Assembly (NCBI GenBank): GCA_945915475.1
Contig: CAMEFI010000005.1
Span: 62,001-126,000 of the forward strand
Direction of reading: 5' to 3'
Length of the DNA: 64,000 nucleotides
Source: an uncultured Clostridium sp.
Lineage (GTDB): Bacteria > Bacillota > Clostridia > Lachnospirales > Lachnospiraceae
Position 1 is the first letter of the stretch; the number at the start of each line of letters is the position of its first letter. The position numbers and the translations under genes were made by a program. The notes below the pieces were generated by a model, which worked only from the letters and a program-made list of their open reading frames with translations, was not told where the DNA came from and made no database searches. Below, in pieces: positions 51,002 through 60,073 of this stretch.

Positions 51002-53074
51002 ATGAACGGACAGGCAAAGCCATTGGTAAAATTTTTGGATGGTTCAGATACAAGATTCATCATTCCGGTATATCAGAGAAATTATGATTGGAAAATTGAA
51101 AATTGTAGACAGCTTTATGACGATTTGAAAAAAGTTATTGAAAATGAAAGAGAGTCTCATTTCTTTGGAAGTGTGGTTTCAGTGGCAAATACCAAAGGAG
51201 CGTCCAGTGAAATGCTCATTATTGATGGTCAGCAACGAATTACAACGATTTCTTTGCTCTTTTTGGCGGTGGTAAATCTCCTCAAAGAAGGAAAAATCAC
51301 ATCGGAAAAGCCGAATTTATGTGAGAAGATTGAAAATACATATTTGTTAGATCCGTATCAGCCAGAAGAAAAGAAAGTGAAATTGAAACCTATTAAGGAT
51401 GACCAGGATGCATTTTTGAAACTTTTTGATACCGATGAAGAATACAATCATGCATCGAATGTAACGCAAAATTACCTTTATTTTTATAACCGTATTTTAG
51501 ATGGAGAATTGACAGCAGATGAATTATTTACGGCAGTCTGCTCGCTTGTAATAATTGACATTTCTCTGGATCCACAAAAGGATGATGCCCAGTTAATCTT
51601 TGAAAGCCTTAATTCTACAGGTCTTGATTTGAGTGAGGGAGATAAAATCAGAAATTTTGTCCTGATGGGAAAAGAGCCGGATAAACAGGAGCAGTTTTAT
51701 AACAAATATTGGAATAAAATTGAGAAGGATACAGGCTATGAGGTAAGTGACTTCGTACGTTATTATTTGACAGTGGTTTTGTCAAAAACACCAACAATAA
51801 AAGAAATCTATTCTGTGTTTAAGGAATATGTTGAAAAAAATAAAATTGAAACAGAAGTATTGTTACAGGATATGTTGAAATATGCTCGTTATTATAAACA
51901 AATTAGAAATGCTGTGACTGGAAATGCAAAAGTAGATTTAATTATGAAACGTTTGAATGTACTTGACATGAGTGTATCGATTCCATATTTGATGGCTGTA
52001 ATGGATTATAAAGAAAAATACTCGATGAGCGAGGATGAATTTGCAAAGATTTTAATCACTTTGGAGACTTACATATTTAGACGTTTGATATGTGGAGTAC
52101 CGACTAATGCTTTAAATAAAATATTTTCAATGTTACATAGAGATTGCTTGAAATATAAGAAAGATGATGTCGCATATGTAGATGTTTTGATTTACTTGTT
52201 AGTTAGCAAAGCTGGTTCCGGACGTTTGCCAAAAGATAGTGAATTTCTGATTGGTTTGGAAGAGAAAAATATATATTCTATGCAATCAAAAAATAAAATG
52301 TACTTGTTTGATCGCTTTGAAAATGGGGATTCTGTTGAACACACTAATGTAGTTGAATTGATGGAAGACGGTACATATACCATTGAACATGTAATGCCAC
52401 AAACACTTTCGGTTTCATGGAAAGAAGCACTGGGTGCAAATTATCAGGAAGTATATGATAAATGGATAAACCGATTAGCCAATCTAACATTAACAGGTTA
52501 CAATTCGCAGTATAGTAATAGAGCATTTATTGATAAGAAAAATGCTGAAAAGGGATTTAAAGACAGTCACCTTCATATTAATTCTATGATTGCTGAATGC
52601 AATGAATGGACAGAAAAAGAATTGATAAAAAGAAACAATCTGTTAAAGGAAAAAGCATTGAAGTTATGGGCGTATCCTGAAACGAATTTTGAACCTGCTG
52701 TCGCAATAAATGAAAAGCATTATTTAGATGACGATTTTGATTTTACCGGTCGTAAAATTGCGTCATATACTTTTCTGGATACACCATACTCTGCTGACAG
52801 TTGGTCTGAAATGTACCAGCAGGTAGTTCGATTTTTGTTTGAACTAGACTCAACGATTATTTATAAGCTTGTTAAAGAAGAGACGGGCTTGGGGTATCAT
52901 TTTTCTGAAAAGGAATCAAGTGGTTTTGTAGAAATCGCACCAAAAGTATATCTCTATGTAGCAAGTTCAACACGCTCGAAGATAGGCAATTTGAGAAGAT
53001 TATTTGAATTGTATCAACTTGACGGTTCTGAATTGGGACTTGAGATACAAAATAATACTGAAAACGATGATTGA
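51002..53074 (+). CDS. GmrSD-type restriction protein (DUF262 plus DUF1524 HNH)
   Basis: 690 aa from ATG 51002 with GAGAGGTG upstream; an in-frame TTG at 50987 is less likely. The DUF262/GmrS part has IPVYQRNYDW (~22) and IIDGQQRITTISLLFL (~77). The DUF1524/GmrD HNH nuclease has TIEHVMPQTLS, then NRLANLTLTGYNS and NRAFIDKK (~465-520). A C-terminal ~130-residue DUF5655-like domain follows. GmrSD enzymes cleave glucosylated-hydroxymethyl or otherwise modified phage DNA. All key motifs are intact; separate from the upstream operon by 117 bases. Confidence 0.88.
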   Translation: MNGQAKPLVKFLDGSDTRFIIPVYQRNYDWKIENCRQLYDDLKKVIENERESHFFGSVVSVANTKGASSEMLIIDGQQRITTISLLFLAVVNLLKEGKITSEKPNLCEKIENTYLLDPYQPEEKKVKLKPIKDDQDAFLKLFDTDEEYNHASNVTQNYLYFYNRILDGELTADELFTAVCSLVIIDISLDPQKDDAQLIFESLNSTGLDLSEGDKIRNFVLMGKEPDKQEQFYNKYWNKIEKDTGYEVSDFVRYYLTVVLSKTPTIKEIYSVFKEYVEKNKIETEVLLQDMLKYARYYKQIRNAVTGNAKVDLIMKRLNVLDMSVSIPYLMAVMDYKEKYSMSEDEFAKILITLETYIFRRLICGVPTNALNKIFSMLHRDCLKYKKDDVAYVDVLIYLLVSKAGSGRLPKDSEFLIGLEEKNIYSMQSKNKMYLFDRFENGDSVEHTNVVELMEDGTYTIEHVMPQTLSVSWKEALGANYQEVYDKWINRLANLTLTGYNSQYSNRAFIDKKNAEKGFKDSHLHINSMIAECNEWTEKELIKRNNLLKEKALKLWAYPETNFEPAVAINEKHYLDDDFDFTGRKIASYTFLDTPYSADSWSEMYQQVVRFLFELDSTIIYKLVKEETGLGYHFSEKESSGFVEIAPKVYLYVASSTRSKIGNLRRLFELYQLDGSELGLEIQNNTENDD

Positions 53075-53207
53075 TAAAGTTAAGGGGATGTGTTGATGCA
53101 CGAAGCAGAAGTAAAATTAAGAATTGCTAATTGCGAGGCATTTTTATAGGACAGAAAGTGTTATATTATTAAATAACAAATAATATGATATGAATTGGGG
53201 TGAATTT

Positions 53208-55076
53208 ATGAAGTCGCAAAAGAGAATGAATAGTTATACGTATTTCTTGTTGGCTATGATGTTGTCTTTTAGTGTTTGTGTACTCTTTTATAATGTGGAG
53301 GCACATGCGAAGGAAAAGACAAACACTGTTGCAGGAATGGAATACGAATTTAACAAGAAGAATGATTTTGAAATATCATCAGCTAATAAGTCTAATAAAA
53401 TCAATTCGGGAACCCAATATGGTACATTCTCTATTTGTGGAAATGTAAAAGCTATTTCAAGTGTAAATGGTTATCCCTCATATCAAATATCACAAGATAA
53501 TGTTGATTTTTCATACAATTTATGCGAGGAAATAAAGAAGGCAAAAGCGACAGAATGGCATATTGATGAGTGTAAGTCGAAGAAAGTTGATAAGTTGAAA
53601 CTTGAGGATGATATTAAGTCGGGGGCAGTTATTATTCAGACCTCGTTGGATGGAGAGAAATGGATTACGGATGAAATTTACACAGATATTAATTCCAAAG
53701 GGTTTAAAAGTGATTTTTATGAGACTAACAACATTCAGCAAGTAAATGGTTGTTATTATCGAATAACAGTTGTGTATCAGTTGGAGAAACAGGAAAAGGA
53801 TACAAAGATAGCATTTGTAAAAAAACATAATTATTCTTATAAGAGATGTGCAGAGGTGTATCAGTTTTATTTGATTAACGAGAATGTTTCACAATTTGTT
53901 TCTGATTTATCAAATAAGTACAATATAGGTACAACAATAAAAGTTAAAAAGGATTCCGGATATTCTGAAAAGTCAAAAGAAGAAATTGATATTAAGGATG
54001 TGCATTATGGCTGGGATTTGGGTTCATTTTATTTGAGTGGATATACTGAGAAACAGGGAAAGGATGATAATCCAGTTTTTCTCAAAAAGTATGGTGATAT
54101 TGTTACACTATGGTTTAATCTGAAACAGGATATTAACAAGTTGAATGGTAACAATAAATTGTCAATTTGCGAAGATAAAGATGGATATGATCAGTATTTT
54201 GGTACAAAGAAAACGAACTTTAAGCATGGAACACTGATTATTAAATATACAAACTGTGAGAACGAGAAAAAGGATCCAATTATATATACAGATTATTTAG
54301 CTGCCTGTGCGACAACAGGAGCAGATACCAAAGTTGAGTTGTTTGAAGAAGGTGATTATGAGGTTGCCCTTGATTATAAAATTAAGAATGATGGTTTAAC
54401 TAATTCTTATTCGGATTATAGGATATCATTCAAGTTTTCTATTCGTAACGGAAACTGTATGTTTTTTCCATTCGATATGGGTACAGGTTCAGAATTGAAA
54501 GACGGAGCTTTGACAGAATCGGGATTTAGATTGGATTTGGCTAAGTCAAGATTTCTGAATATGAATGTAAAGCAATTTGAGATAGTAGATAACAATGGCG
54601 TTTATTGTGAGGATGTTAGAAGTAATGCTGTTGCGTCTGATGGAGATACGTTTGTTAAAGAAGGAAAATATATAATAACCGCATCTAGTGAATATTCATC
54701 CATTCCAACTGAAAAAACAATATATGTCGGAGAGAGTGCAATTATTAAAGCAATGGCATCGTCAGGTTATACGTTAGAGAAAATAAACGAATTATTGGCT
54801 AATGGATATGTTTTGAATGATGATGGCTCATTAGAAAAAGATGAAATTGAAGTGGAAGTTACTACAGAGGAAACCAAGGAAGAAGTAAAAGAAGAAATTA
54901 CTACTGAAACAACAGAGAACGAAATTGTCCCTGTAAGTACGGAACCAGTTTGCATAGAAGATGATAAAAATAATGAGTCTGGTAATGTAATTCCTATTAT
55001 ATTATTGGTAGTTTTTCTTGTCGTAGTAGGTGTTGTAGCATTTGTTGTTTATTCTAAAAAGAAGAAGGGTGAGTGA
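53208..55076 (+). CDS. large cell-surface protein, membrane-anchored
   Basis: About 622 aa from ATG 53208, with GGGGTG upstream. A signal peptide (SYTYFLLAMMLSFSVCVLFY) is followed by an extracellular beta-rich body with no recognised domain. A Thr/Glu-rich stalk (~545-590), one membrane helix (IPIILLVVFLVVVGVVAFVV) and KKKKGE complete the topology. The stop precedes the LHH lipoprotein by 5 bases. It may present or export the neighbouring nuclease toxin; no sequence evidence beyond linkage. The gap 53075-53207 holds only a doubtful 17-codon frame at 53096. Confidence 0.65.
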   Translation: MKSQKRMNSYTYFLLAMMLSFSVCVLFYNVEAHAKEKTNTVAGMEYEFNKKNDFEISSANKSNKINSGTQYGTFSICGNVKAISSVNGYPSYQISQDNVDFSYNLCEEIKKAKATEWHIDECKSKKVDKLKLEDDIKSGAVIIQTSLDGEKWITDEIYTDINSKGFKSDFYETNNIQQVNGCYYRITVVYQLEKQEKDTKIAFVKKHNYSYKRCAEVYQFYLINENVSQFVSDLSNKYNIGTTIKVKKDSGYSEKSKEEIDIKDVHYGWDLGSFYLSGYTEKQGKDDNPVFLKKYGDIVTLWFNLKQDINKLNGNNKLSICEDKDGYDQYFGTKKTNFKHGTLIIKYTNCENEKKDPIIYTDYLAACATTGADTKVELFEEGDYEVALDYKIKNDGLTNSYSDYRISFKFSIRNGNCMFFPFDMGTGSELKDGALTESGFRLDLAKSRFLNMNVKQFEIVDNNGVYCEDVRSNAVASDGDTFVKEGKYIITASSEYSSIPTEKTIYVGESAIIKAMASSGYTLEKINELLANGYVLNDDGSLEKDEIEVEVTTEETKEEVKEEITTETTENEIVPVSTEPVCIEDDKNNESGNVIPIILLVVFLVVVGVVAFVVYSKKKKGE

Positions 55077-55081
55077 TTTTG

Positions 55082-56326
55082 ATGAAAAAATTTATTTCAT
55101 TAATTTTGGCACTTTCATTGGTTTTAGTAGGTTGTGGAAAGCAAATTCCAGAACAGACTGAAAAAGAGGCAACAACTGTTGAGAATACCGAAGAGATAGT
55201 TACAACCGAAATGGTTACACAACAAGAAGAATTGGATGAGGAAACAGATGATTCGCCATATGAATATGAAGTGAAATTTGACAAACTAGATGATCCTGAA
55301 TTGATGGGATACATGGAGGATTCATTATATTATGAATTGGTTCAGTCACTAAATAGCGAAGAATATTATGTTCAAGATGTAAGTACTACATATATCTCAC
55401 AAGAGTATATTGATGAGCTTGCATATAATTCACGATCCAATATATTTTTTGGGCATACTTTAGAAGAATTAGATTCACAATTTGAAGGTAAAAGGTATGT
55501 ATTTACTTTAGGCGATGATAACCGGACAACAGTGGAAGAGTTTGAAGAATATGATGATACCTATGAAAAGGCAATAAAAAAAGTCGCTATTGGAACTGGT
55601 GTTATTTTGGTGTGCGTAACTGTATCGTGCGTGTCTGGCGGAGCAGGAGCACCTGCTGTTAGTATGATTTTTGCAACTGCAGCAAAATCTGGCACAGTAA
55701 TGGCATTGTCGTCTGGGGGACTGGGTGGCGTGGCATCCGGTATTGTTACTGGTGTTCAAACAGGTGATATGGACCAAGCAATTAAGGCGGCAGCAAGTGC
55801 TGGTGCAGATGGGTTTATGTGGGGAGCAATTGGTGGTTCTGTTGCCGGTGGTGTAACAGAAACTTTAGCACTAAAAGGTGCGACTTTGAATGGCTTAACA
55901 ATGAATGAAGCAGCTGCTATTCAAAAAGAATCAAAATACCCGTTGGATGTTATTTCGGAGTTCCATAATACGCAAGAATACCAGGCGTTCAAAGATGCTG
56001 GCTTGACAAATAAAATGGTAAATGGTAAATCTGCTTTGATTCGTTCTGATATTGATTTGAAACAAACTGATGAATTTGGAATTACCAATTTAGAAAGAAT
56101 GAAAAATGGTTATGCTCCATTAGATAGTAATGGTATGACATTTGAACTTCATCATGTAGGACAGAATCCGGATGGTACGTTGGCAATACTTACACAAGCA
56201 GAACACGATAATACTGCGTTACATGGTTATAAGTTGACATCGGAAATAAATAGAAATGCTTTCAAGAAGCAACGAAAACAATTTTGGGAAACAATGGCAA
56301 AGATATTAGAAGCAGGAGAGTTGTGA
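55082..56326 (+). CDS. lipoprotein polymorphic toxin with LHH nuclease domain
   Basis: About 414 aa from ATG 55082. The lipobox LVGC follows MKKFISLILALSLVLVG. A Glu/Thr linker and a ~120-residue domain precede a Gly/Ala-rich membrane-active region (~165-260), as in pretoxin parts of polymorphic toxins. The end matches LHH nucleases: YAPLDSNGMTFELHHVGQN, then LTQAEHDNTALHG. These are HNH/EndoVII-like DNases delivered to rival cells. The next gene is a SUKH immunity protein, 1 base away, which supports the toxin reading. Confidence 0.82.
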   Translation: MKKFISLILALSLVLVGCGKQIPEQTEKEATTVENTEEIVTTEMVTQQEELDEETDDSPYEYEVKFDKLDDPELMGYMEDSLYYELVQSLNSEEYYVQDVSTTYISQEYIDELAYNSRSNIFFGHTLEELDSQFEGKRYVFTLGDDNRTTVEEFEEYDDTYEKAIKKVAIGTGVILVCVTVSCVSGGAGAPAVSMIFATAAKSGTVMALSSGGLGGVASGIVTGVQTGDMDQAIKAAASAGADGFMWGAIGGSVAGGVTETLALKGATLNGLTMNEAAAIQKESKYPLDVISEFHNTQEYQAFKDAGLTNKMVNGKSALIRSDIDLKQTDEFGITNLERMKNGYAPLDSNGMTFELHHVGQNPDGTLAILTQAEHDNTALHGYKLTSEINRNAFKKQRKQFWETMAKILEAGEL

Positions 56327-56327
56327 T

Positions 56328-56723
56328 ATGGGTAATATAATGAAATTGTTTAAAAGCCAGGAAGATTTTGTTTCTTTGAAGGGAGCAAGTAAAGATGCAA
56401 TTAGAAATGCGGAAATAGAATTAGGAATTCCTTTTGCATCAGATTACAAAGAGTACTTATCTGAATATGGTGTTGCATCTGCCAATGGTCATGAATTTAC
56501 TGGAATTGTTGACTCGCCAAGATTGAATGTTGTTCAAGCAACTTTATATGAGAGAAAACGTAATCATAATGTATTATCAGGTGTGTATGTATTAGAGAGA
56601 CTGGGCATTGATGGGATAGTAATTTGGCAGGATTCGCATGGAATAATATACGAAACCGTAGGTTTGAATCCATTAAAAAAGATAAATGGTTCTTTTGAAG
56701 AATATCTAAAGAGTTTGGAATAA
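56328..56723 (+). CDS. SMI1/KNR4 (SUKH) family immunity protein
   Basis: 131 aa. SUKH features: DAIRNAEIELGIPFASDYKEYLSEYGVA near 22-50, then GIDGIVIWQDSHGIIYE and SFEEYLKSLE at the end. SUKH proteins neutralise nuclease toxins in contact-dependent and polymorphic systems. It directly follows the LHH toxin with AGGAGAG ahead of the ATG. An alternative start at 56340 would remove 4 residues. Confidence 0.87.
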   Translation: MGNIMKLFKSQEDFVSLKGASKDAIRNAEIELGIPFASDYKEYLSEYGVASANGHEFTGIVDSPRLNVVQATLYERKRNHNVLSGVYVLERLGIDGIVIWQDSHGIIYETVGLNPLKKINGSFEEYLKSLE

Positions 56724-56733
56724 AAAGTCGATA

Positions 56734-56758
56734 ACCTTTGGACAAGTTGTCCAAAAGT
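56734..56758. repeat. 25-bp near-palindrome, copy 4 of 5
   Basis: Arms ACCTTTGGACAA and TTGTCCAAAAGT around a central G; reverse complement of copy 3. It lies 10 bases after the SUKH stop. With copy 5 it flanks the AlbA/ATPase gene. Confidence 0.75.
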
Positions 56759-56823
56759 TTATGGCATGAGTGTTGTATGAAAACAAGAATTAAGCAAAGA
56801 CTATCAATACAATAAGAAAGTGA

Positions 56824-58218
56824 ATGGTTGTTATGAATATAAAAGACATAATTGGTGAGGCAACAGAATATGATAAAAAACTTGCATTAGAAGAAAAGAA
56901 ACCAAAGAGCTGGTGCAAAAGTGTTAGTGCATTTGCAAATTCATTTGGTGGTGCTTTGATTTTTGGAATATCAAATGATGGAGAGATTGTTGGGTTGGTA
57001 GATCCGGAAGGAGATGCTGAAAAGATAAGTGAGACGATAAAAACAAGATTGGATCCAATTCCGGAATTTAATCTAAAATTTCATAAAACGGATGACGGAA
57101 AAGTTCTGGTTGTTCTTGATATTTATAAAGGTGATGAAACACCGTATTATTATTCGGGGGATGGAGTGTTAGAAGCCTTTGTTCGTGTCGGAAATGAAAG
57201 TGTGAAAGCGACTGCAACAGAGTTAAAACGGCTTGTGTTAAGAGGAAAAAATACGTCGTATGATTCACAAAATTCTACTTATAAAGCAGATGATTATGCT
57301 TTTTCAAAACTGAAAGAAAGATATAATAAGTGGACAGGAAGCAGTTTTGATGAGAAAAATTTGATTTCTTTTGGACTTGTAAATACAAAAGGAGAACTGA
57401 CAAATGCTGGAGCTTTGATTGCGGATGAAAGTCCAATTCGCTGTTCAAGACTATTCTGCACTAGATGGAATGGTTTGGATAAAAGTGGTGGTGCTATTGA
57501 TGCTCTAGATGATGCAGAGTATTCCGGCAGTGTGATTTCTTTGATTGAAAATGGAGAGGCGTTTATTAAGAGAAACTGTAAAATGCAATGGCGAAAGACC
57601 GCTAATTCGAGAGAAGAAATGCCTGAATATGTTGAACGAAGTTATCACGAAGCCCTTGTAAATGCATTAGCTCACCGGGATTATCTTGTAAATGGAAGTG
57701 AGGTCCATATTGATATATATGATGACCGGATGGAAATTTATTCTCCGGGAGGAATGCCGGATGGTTCTCTGATTCAGGATAGAGATCCGCTTACAGTACC
57801 TTCAACGAGAAGAAATCCCGTTTTGGCGGATGTGTTTAATCATTTGGGATATATGGAGCGTAAAGGTAGTGGATTTGGGAAAATCATAAGCGGATATCAA
57901 ATTCAGATTAATTACAATGAAGATAAAAAACCTACTTTTCGCTCTGATAGATATCAATTTACGGTGATTATGCCAAACTTGAATTATGGTGTCACTCAAG
58001 ATGTCACCCAAGATGTCACCCAAGATGTCACCCAAGACAGTTTGAACAATCAAATAATTGAACTGATACGTAAGGATGATTCAATAAGTACTGACAGTAT
58101 GGCAACAATATTGGGAGTTAGTACAAGAACAATTAAACGCCATATAAAGGAAATGGATAATGTAAATTATGTCGGTAGTGGGTTTAGTGGACATTGGGAA
58201 ATCACGGATAATAAGTAA
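56824..58218 (+). CDS. AlbA_2/HATPase_c_4-type putative regulator
   Basis: 464 aa. An AlbA_2 domain (~1-120) contains SVSAFANSFGGALIFGISNDG; a HATPase_c_4-type C-terminal region has HEALVNALAHRDYLVNGSEV and IYSPGGMPDGS. A linker of four VTQD units (~390-405) leads to a winged-helix end (STDSMATILGVSTRTIKRHI). Such proteins are putative nucleic-acid-binding regulators of unknown target. ATG 56824 is used; 56833 is possible. Present between two copies of the 25-bp palindrome. Confidence 0.78.
   Translation: MVVMNIKDIIGEATEYDKKLALEEKKPKSWCKSVSAFANSFGGALIFGISNDGEIVGLVDPEGDAEKISETIKTRLDPIPEFNLKFHKTDDGKVLVVLDIYKGDETPYYYSGDGVLEAFVRVGNESVKATATELKRLVLRGKNTSYDSQNSTYKADDYAFSKLKERYNKWTGSSFDEKNLISFGLVNTKGELTNAGALIADESPIRCSRLFCTRWNGLDKSGGAIDALDDAEYSGSVISLIENGEAFIKRNCKMQWRKTANSREEMPEYVERSYHEALVNALAHRDYLVNGSEVHIDIYDDRMEIYSPGGMPDGSLIQDRDPLTVPSTRRNPVLADVFNHLGYMERKGSGFGKIISGYQIQINYNEDKKPTFRSDRYQFTVIMPNLNYGVTQDVTQDVTQDVTQDSLNNQIIELIRKDDSISTDSMATILGVSTRTIKRHIKEMDNVNYVGSGFSGHWEITDNK
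57991..58038 (+). repeat. four 12-bp tandem repeats in the AlbA/ATPase gene
   Basis: GTCACYCAAGAY occurs four times in frame and codes VTQDVTQDVTQDVTQD. Near-identity of three units points to recent slippage. Length changes would alter the linker between ATPase and HTH without shifting frame. Confidence 0.85.
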
Positions 58219-58232
58219 TGTTGTGATATGAA

Positions 58233-58257
58233 ACCTTTGGACAAGTTGTCCAAAAGT
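58233..58257. repeat. 25-bp near-palindrome, copy 5 of 5
   Basis: Identical to copy 4 (ACCTTTGGACAA, G, TTGTCCAAAAGT). It lies 14 bases behind the AlbA/ATPase stop and 11 bases before the structured repeat at 58268. Confidence 0.75.
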
Positions 58258-58267
58258 GGAAGCAACT

Positions 58268-58310
58268 ATCTCCCCTGAGAGACGGTATGGGGAACCTTTA
58301 GAAAAATGTA
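58268..58310. repeat. second copy of the structured TCTCCCCT repeat
   Basis: TCCCC (58271-58275) pairs with GGGGA (58289-58293), then ACCTTTAGAAAAATGT. Matches 36585-36626 over about 42 bases with few changes. Possibly a trace of duplication at cargo borders. Confidence 0.6.
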
Positions 58311-58339
58311 TAAGTAAAAATTGATATATATCCTTTTAA

Positions 58340-58372
58340 TGCCAGAGTGGTTGTGCTCTGGCATGGTTTTTG
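58340..58372 (+). terminator. terminator at the end of the second cargo block
   Basis: TGCCAGAG (58340-58347) pairs with CTCTGGCA (58356-58363), then TGGTTTTTG. It stops rightward transcription before the leftward gene at 58407. Confidence 0.75.
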
Positions 58373-58406
58373 TATGGATAACCGATAGCCAAGCATCCAA
58401 AAGCTA

Positions 58407-59819
58407 TCAGGAGTTAGATTCTTTTGATTTGATAAAAGCAAAAAAGTACTTCCTTTGCTCCTTTAACCATTGAGTGTAATCATCTAGTGAATAATTTGAA
58501 TCATCTGTGATTTTATTTTTGTATTCCTGACATTCTACTACAAGTCTATCGTATAACTCGGTTACATCGCTATCGTATTTTACGGAGCTACGTTCTCTTT
58601 TTCTGTAAATGCTATTATAGAAGGCTTGCCGTTCTTTTTCCCCGGGTACATGTATTTTTTTTATTGCATCATAACTTTTTTTAAGTTCTGTTGCTTTTCT
58701 GCGTCGGCAAACAAATACATCTTCGTATTGATTTGTTGAAGTATTAAATACTTTTTCAACTCGTTTGCATGCGAATGGATAAGTATTTTTATTAGTAATG
58801 ACTGCAGACTTGCAGTTGTCACATAATCTTATGTATAGGTTTTCTTCTCTTAGTTTTCGCTCATAGGCAATAAGACCATATACAGGATAGCTTTGAACGA
58901 TATAGAAATCTCGACCAAGGTAATCTTTTTCTTCATAAATTCCAGATAACTCTGAAATGTCAGAAGTGTAGTTAAAATTATATGGACACAATTGTTGGTA
59001 GATATTTAAAAGGTGTGAATCAACTAAATCAAATTTTGTATCAGCAAGATGATAAGCATTCGCCATAAAGAACCAACAATCAAGTGTTGTGAGGTGGTTG
59101 GTCGGCATTGCTTCTGATATTTGTTTTCTAAGGTGATTACCGTTTGAGTTGGTGAGATATTCCTTAATACGTAAAACGATTTCTTTTGGAATTGGGAGCT
59201 TGTTTTTTTCTAAATTTCGTTTGATTATATTCACGAGTTCAAAATATAATTCTTTTGTTTTTAAAAAATAAAATCGAAAATATGGATTCTGGGTACCGCA
59301 ATACAAATCAAAATAATCAATATATGTATCCTTGTTCAATTCTATATATTTTTTATCAAAAGAAGTTTCTTGATATGGCATGAATGTTCCGTTTTCTAGA
59401 GAACTATAAAAGTGAAATTTGAAATTGCCATATTCTATACCCATATCATCCCTAACAGTACGTGCGAGTGGTGAGTCAGACCAATCGTCAAAGTCGGGTT
59501 GAGTCTCTTCTAAAAAATAACGCCTGTTATATGGGCGAATACCAACTAAATCTTTATAGAAATGATCCGTTTCTTCATCATAATCTAATATTGGTAAAAT
59601 TGGTTTATTGTTTTCGACATCCTCAATGTATTTTAACGAAGGAATTCCACTGTTAGCATTTCTAAGCAGATCTCCAATTTCTCTTTCGGCATAGTAAATT
59701 TGTTCCACTGGTAATTTACCGGTTTGTAAAAATTTTTTAATGTTACTATGTTTTTCAATAAGAATTATTTCTTTATTTCTCTTTGTATCAATATGAATCG
59801 CCATTTCTATCTGTTCCAT
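58407..59819 (-). CDS. unrecognised 470-aa protein with Cys cluster (possibly DUF6076)
   Basis: About 470 aa from the ATG at 59819, with AAGGAGA upstream on that strand. It has no signal peptide. The C-terminal third has LCDNCKSAVITNKN, FACKRVE and FVCRRRKA, which could bind zinc, then a basic helical tail. The middle is helical and Tyr/Phe-rich (DTYIDYFDLYCGTQNP). It resembles DUF6076-type proteins of Clostridia by memory only. It is the sole leftward gene in the right end. Function unknown. Confidence 0.6.
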   Translation of the reverse strand: MEQIEMAIHIDTKRNKEIILIEKHSNIKKFLQTGKLPVEQIYYAEREIGDLLRNANSGIPSLKYIEDVENNKPILPILDYDEETDHFYKDLVGIRPYNRRYFLEETQPDFDDWSDSPLARTVRDDMGIEYGNFKFHFYSSLENGTFMPYQETSFDKKYIELNKDTYIDYFDLYCGTQNPYFRFYFLKTKELYFELVNIIKRNLEKNKLPIPKEIVLRIKEYLTNSNGNHLRKQISEAMPTNHLTTLDCWFFMANAYHLADTKFDLVDSHLLNIYQQLCPYNFNYTSDISELSGIYEEKDYLGRDFYIVQSYPVYGLIAYERKLREENLYIRLCDNCKSAVITNKNTYPFACKRVEKVFNTSTNQYEDVFVCRRRKATELKKSYDAIKKIHVPGEKERQAFYNSIYRKRERSSVKYDSDVTELYDRLVVECQEYKNKITDDSNYSLDDYTQWLKEQRKYFFAFIKSKESNS

Positions 59820-60002
59820 AATAAAATCTCCTTCAAAAGTGTAAGTGTATATTTTTAAAATGACAGTATATACCATAAAAACTTGAAATTATGTTACCAA
59901 TATATTAGCGTAAGTGTAGCATAAATACAGTGTTGTGAAAATAGAAATATTCGTATTTAGATGTTTTTGTGAATATTTTACTATTTTTGCGTGAGTATTT
60001 TT

Positions 60003-60047
60003 ATCCCATTAGTAAGCTAGATTTTACTGATGGGATGTATTTTATTT
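60003..60047 (+). terminator. hairpin before the HTH gene
   Basis: ATCCCATTAGTAA pairs with TTTACTGATGGGAT and GTATTTTATTT follows. It lies 25 bases before AAAGGAGAG of the HTH gene, so it may also attenuate it. The rest of 59820-60073 holds no gene. Confidence 0.65.
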
Positions 60048-60073
60048 AACAAAAAGGAAAGGAGAGAAGTACA

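Noticed and set aside
53096-53149. 17-codon ORF (MHEAEVKLRIANCEAFL) between the GmrSD and surface-protein genes
   Set aside because: A GGGGATG-type ribosome site is present, but the ORF is very short and could be the stump of a deleted gene; not enough to call.
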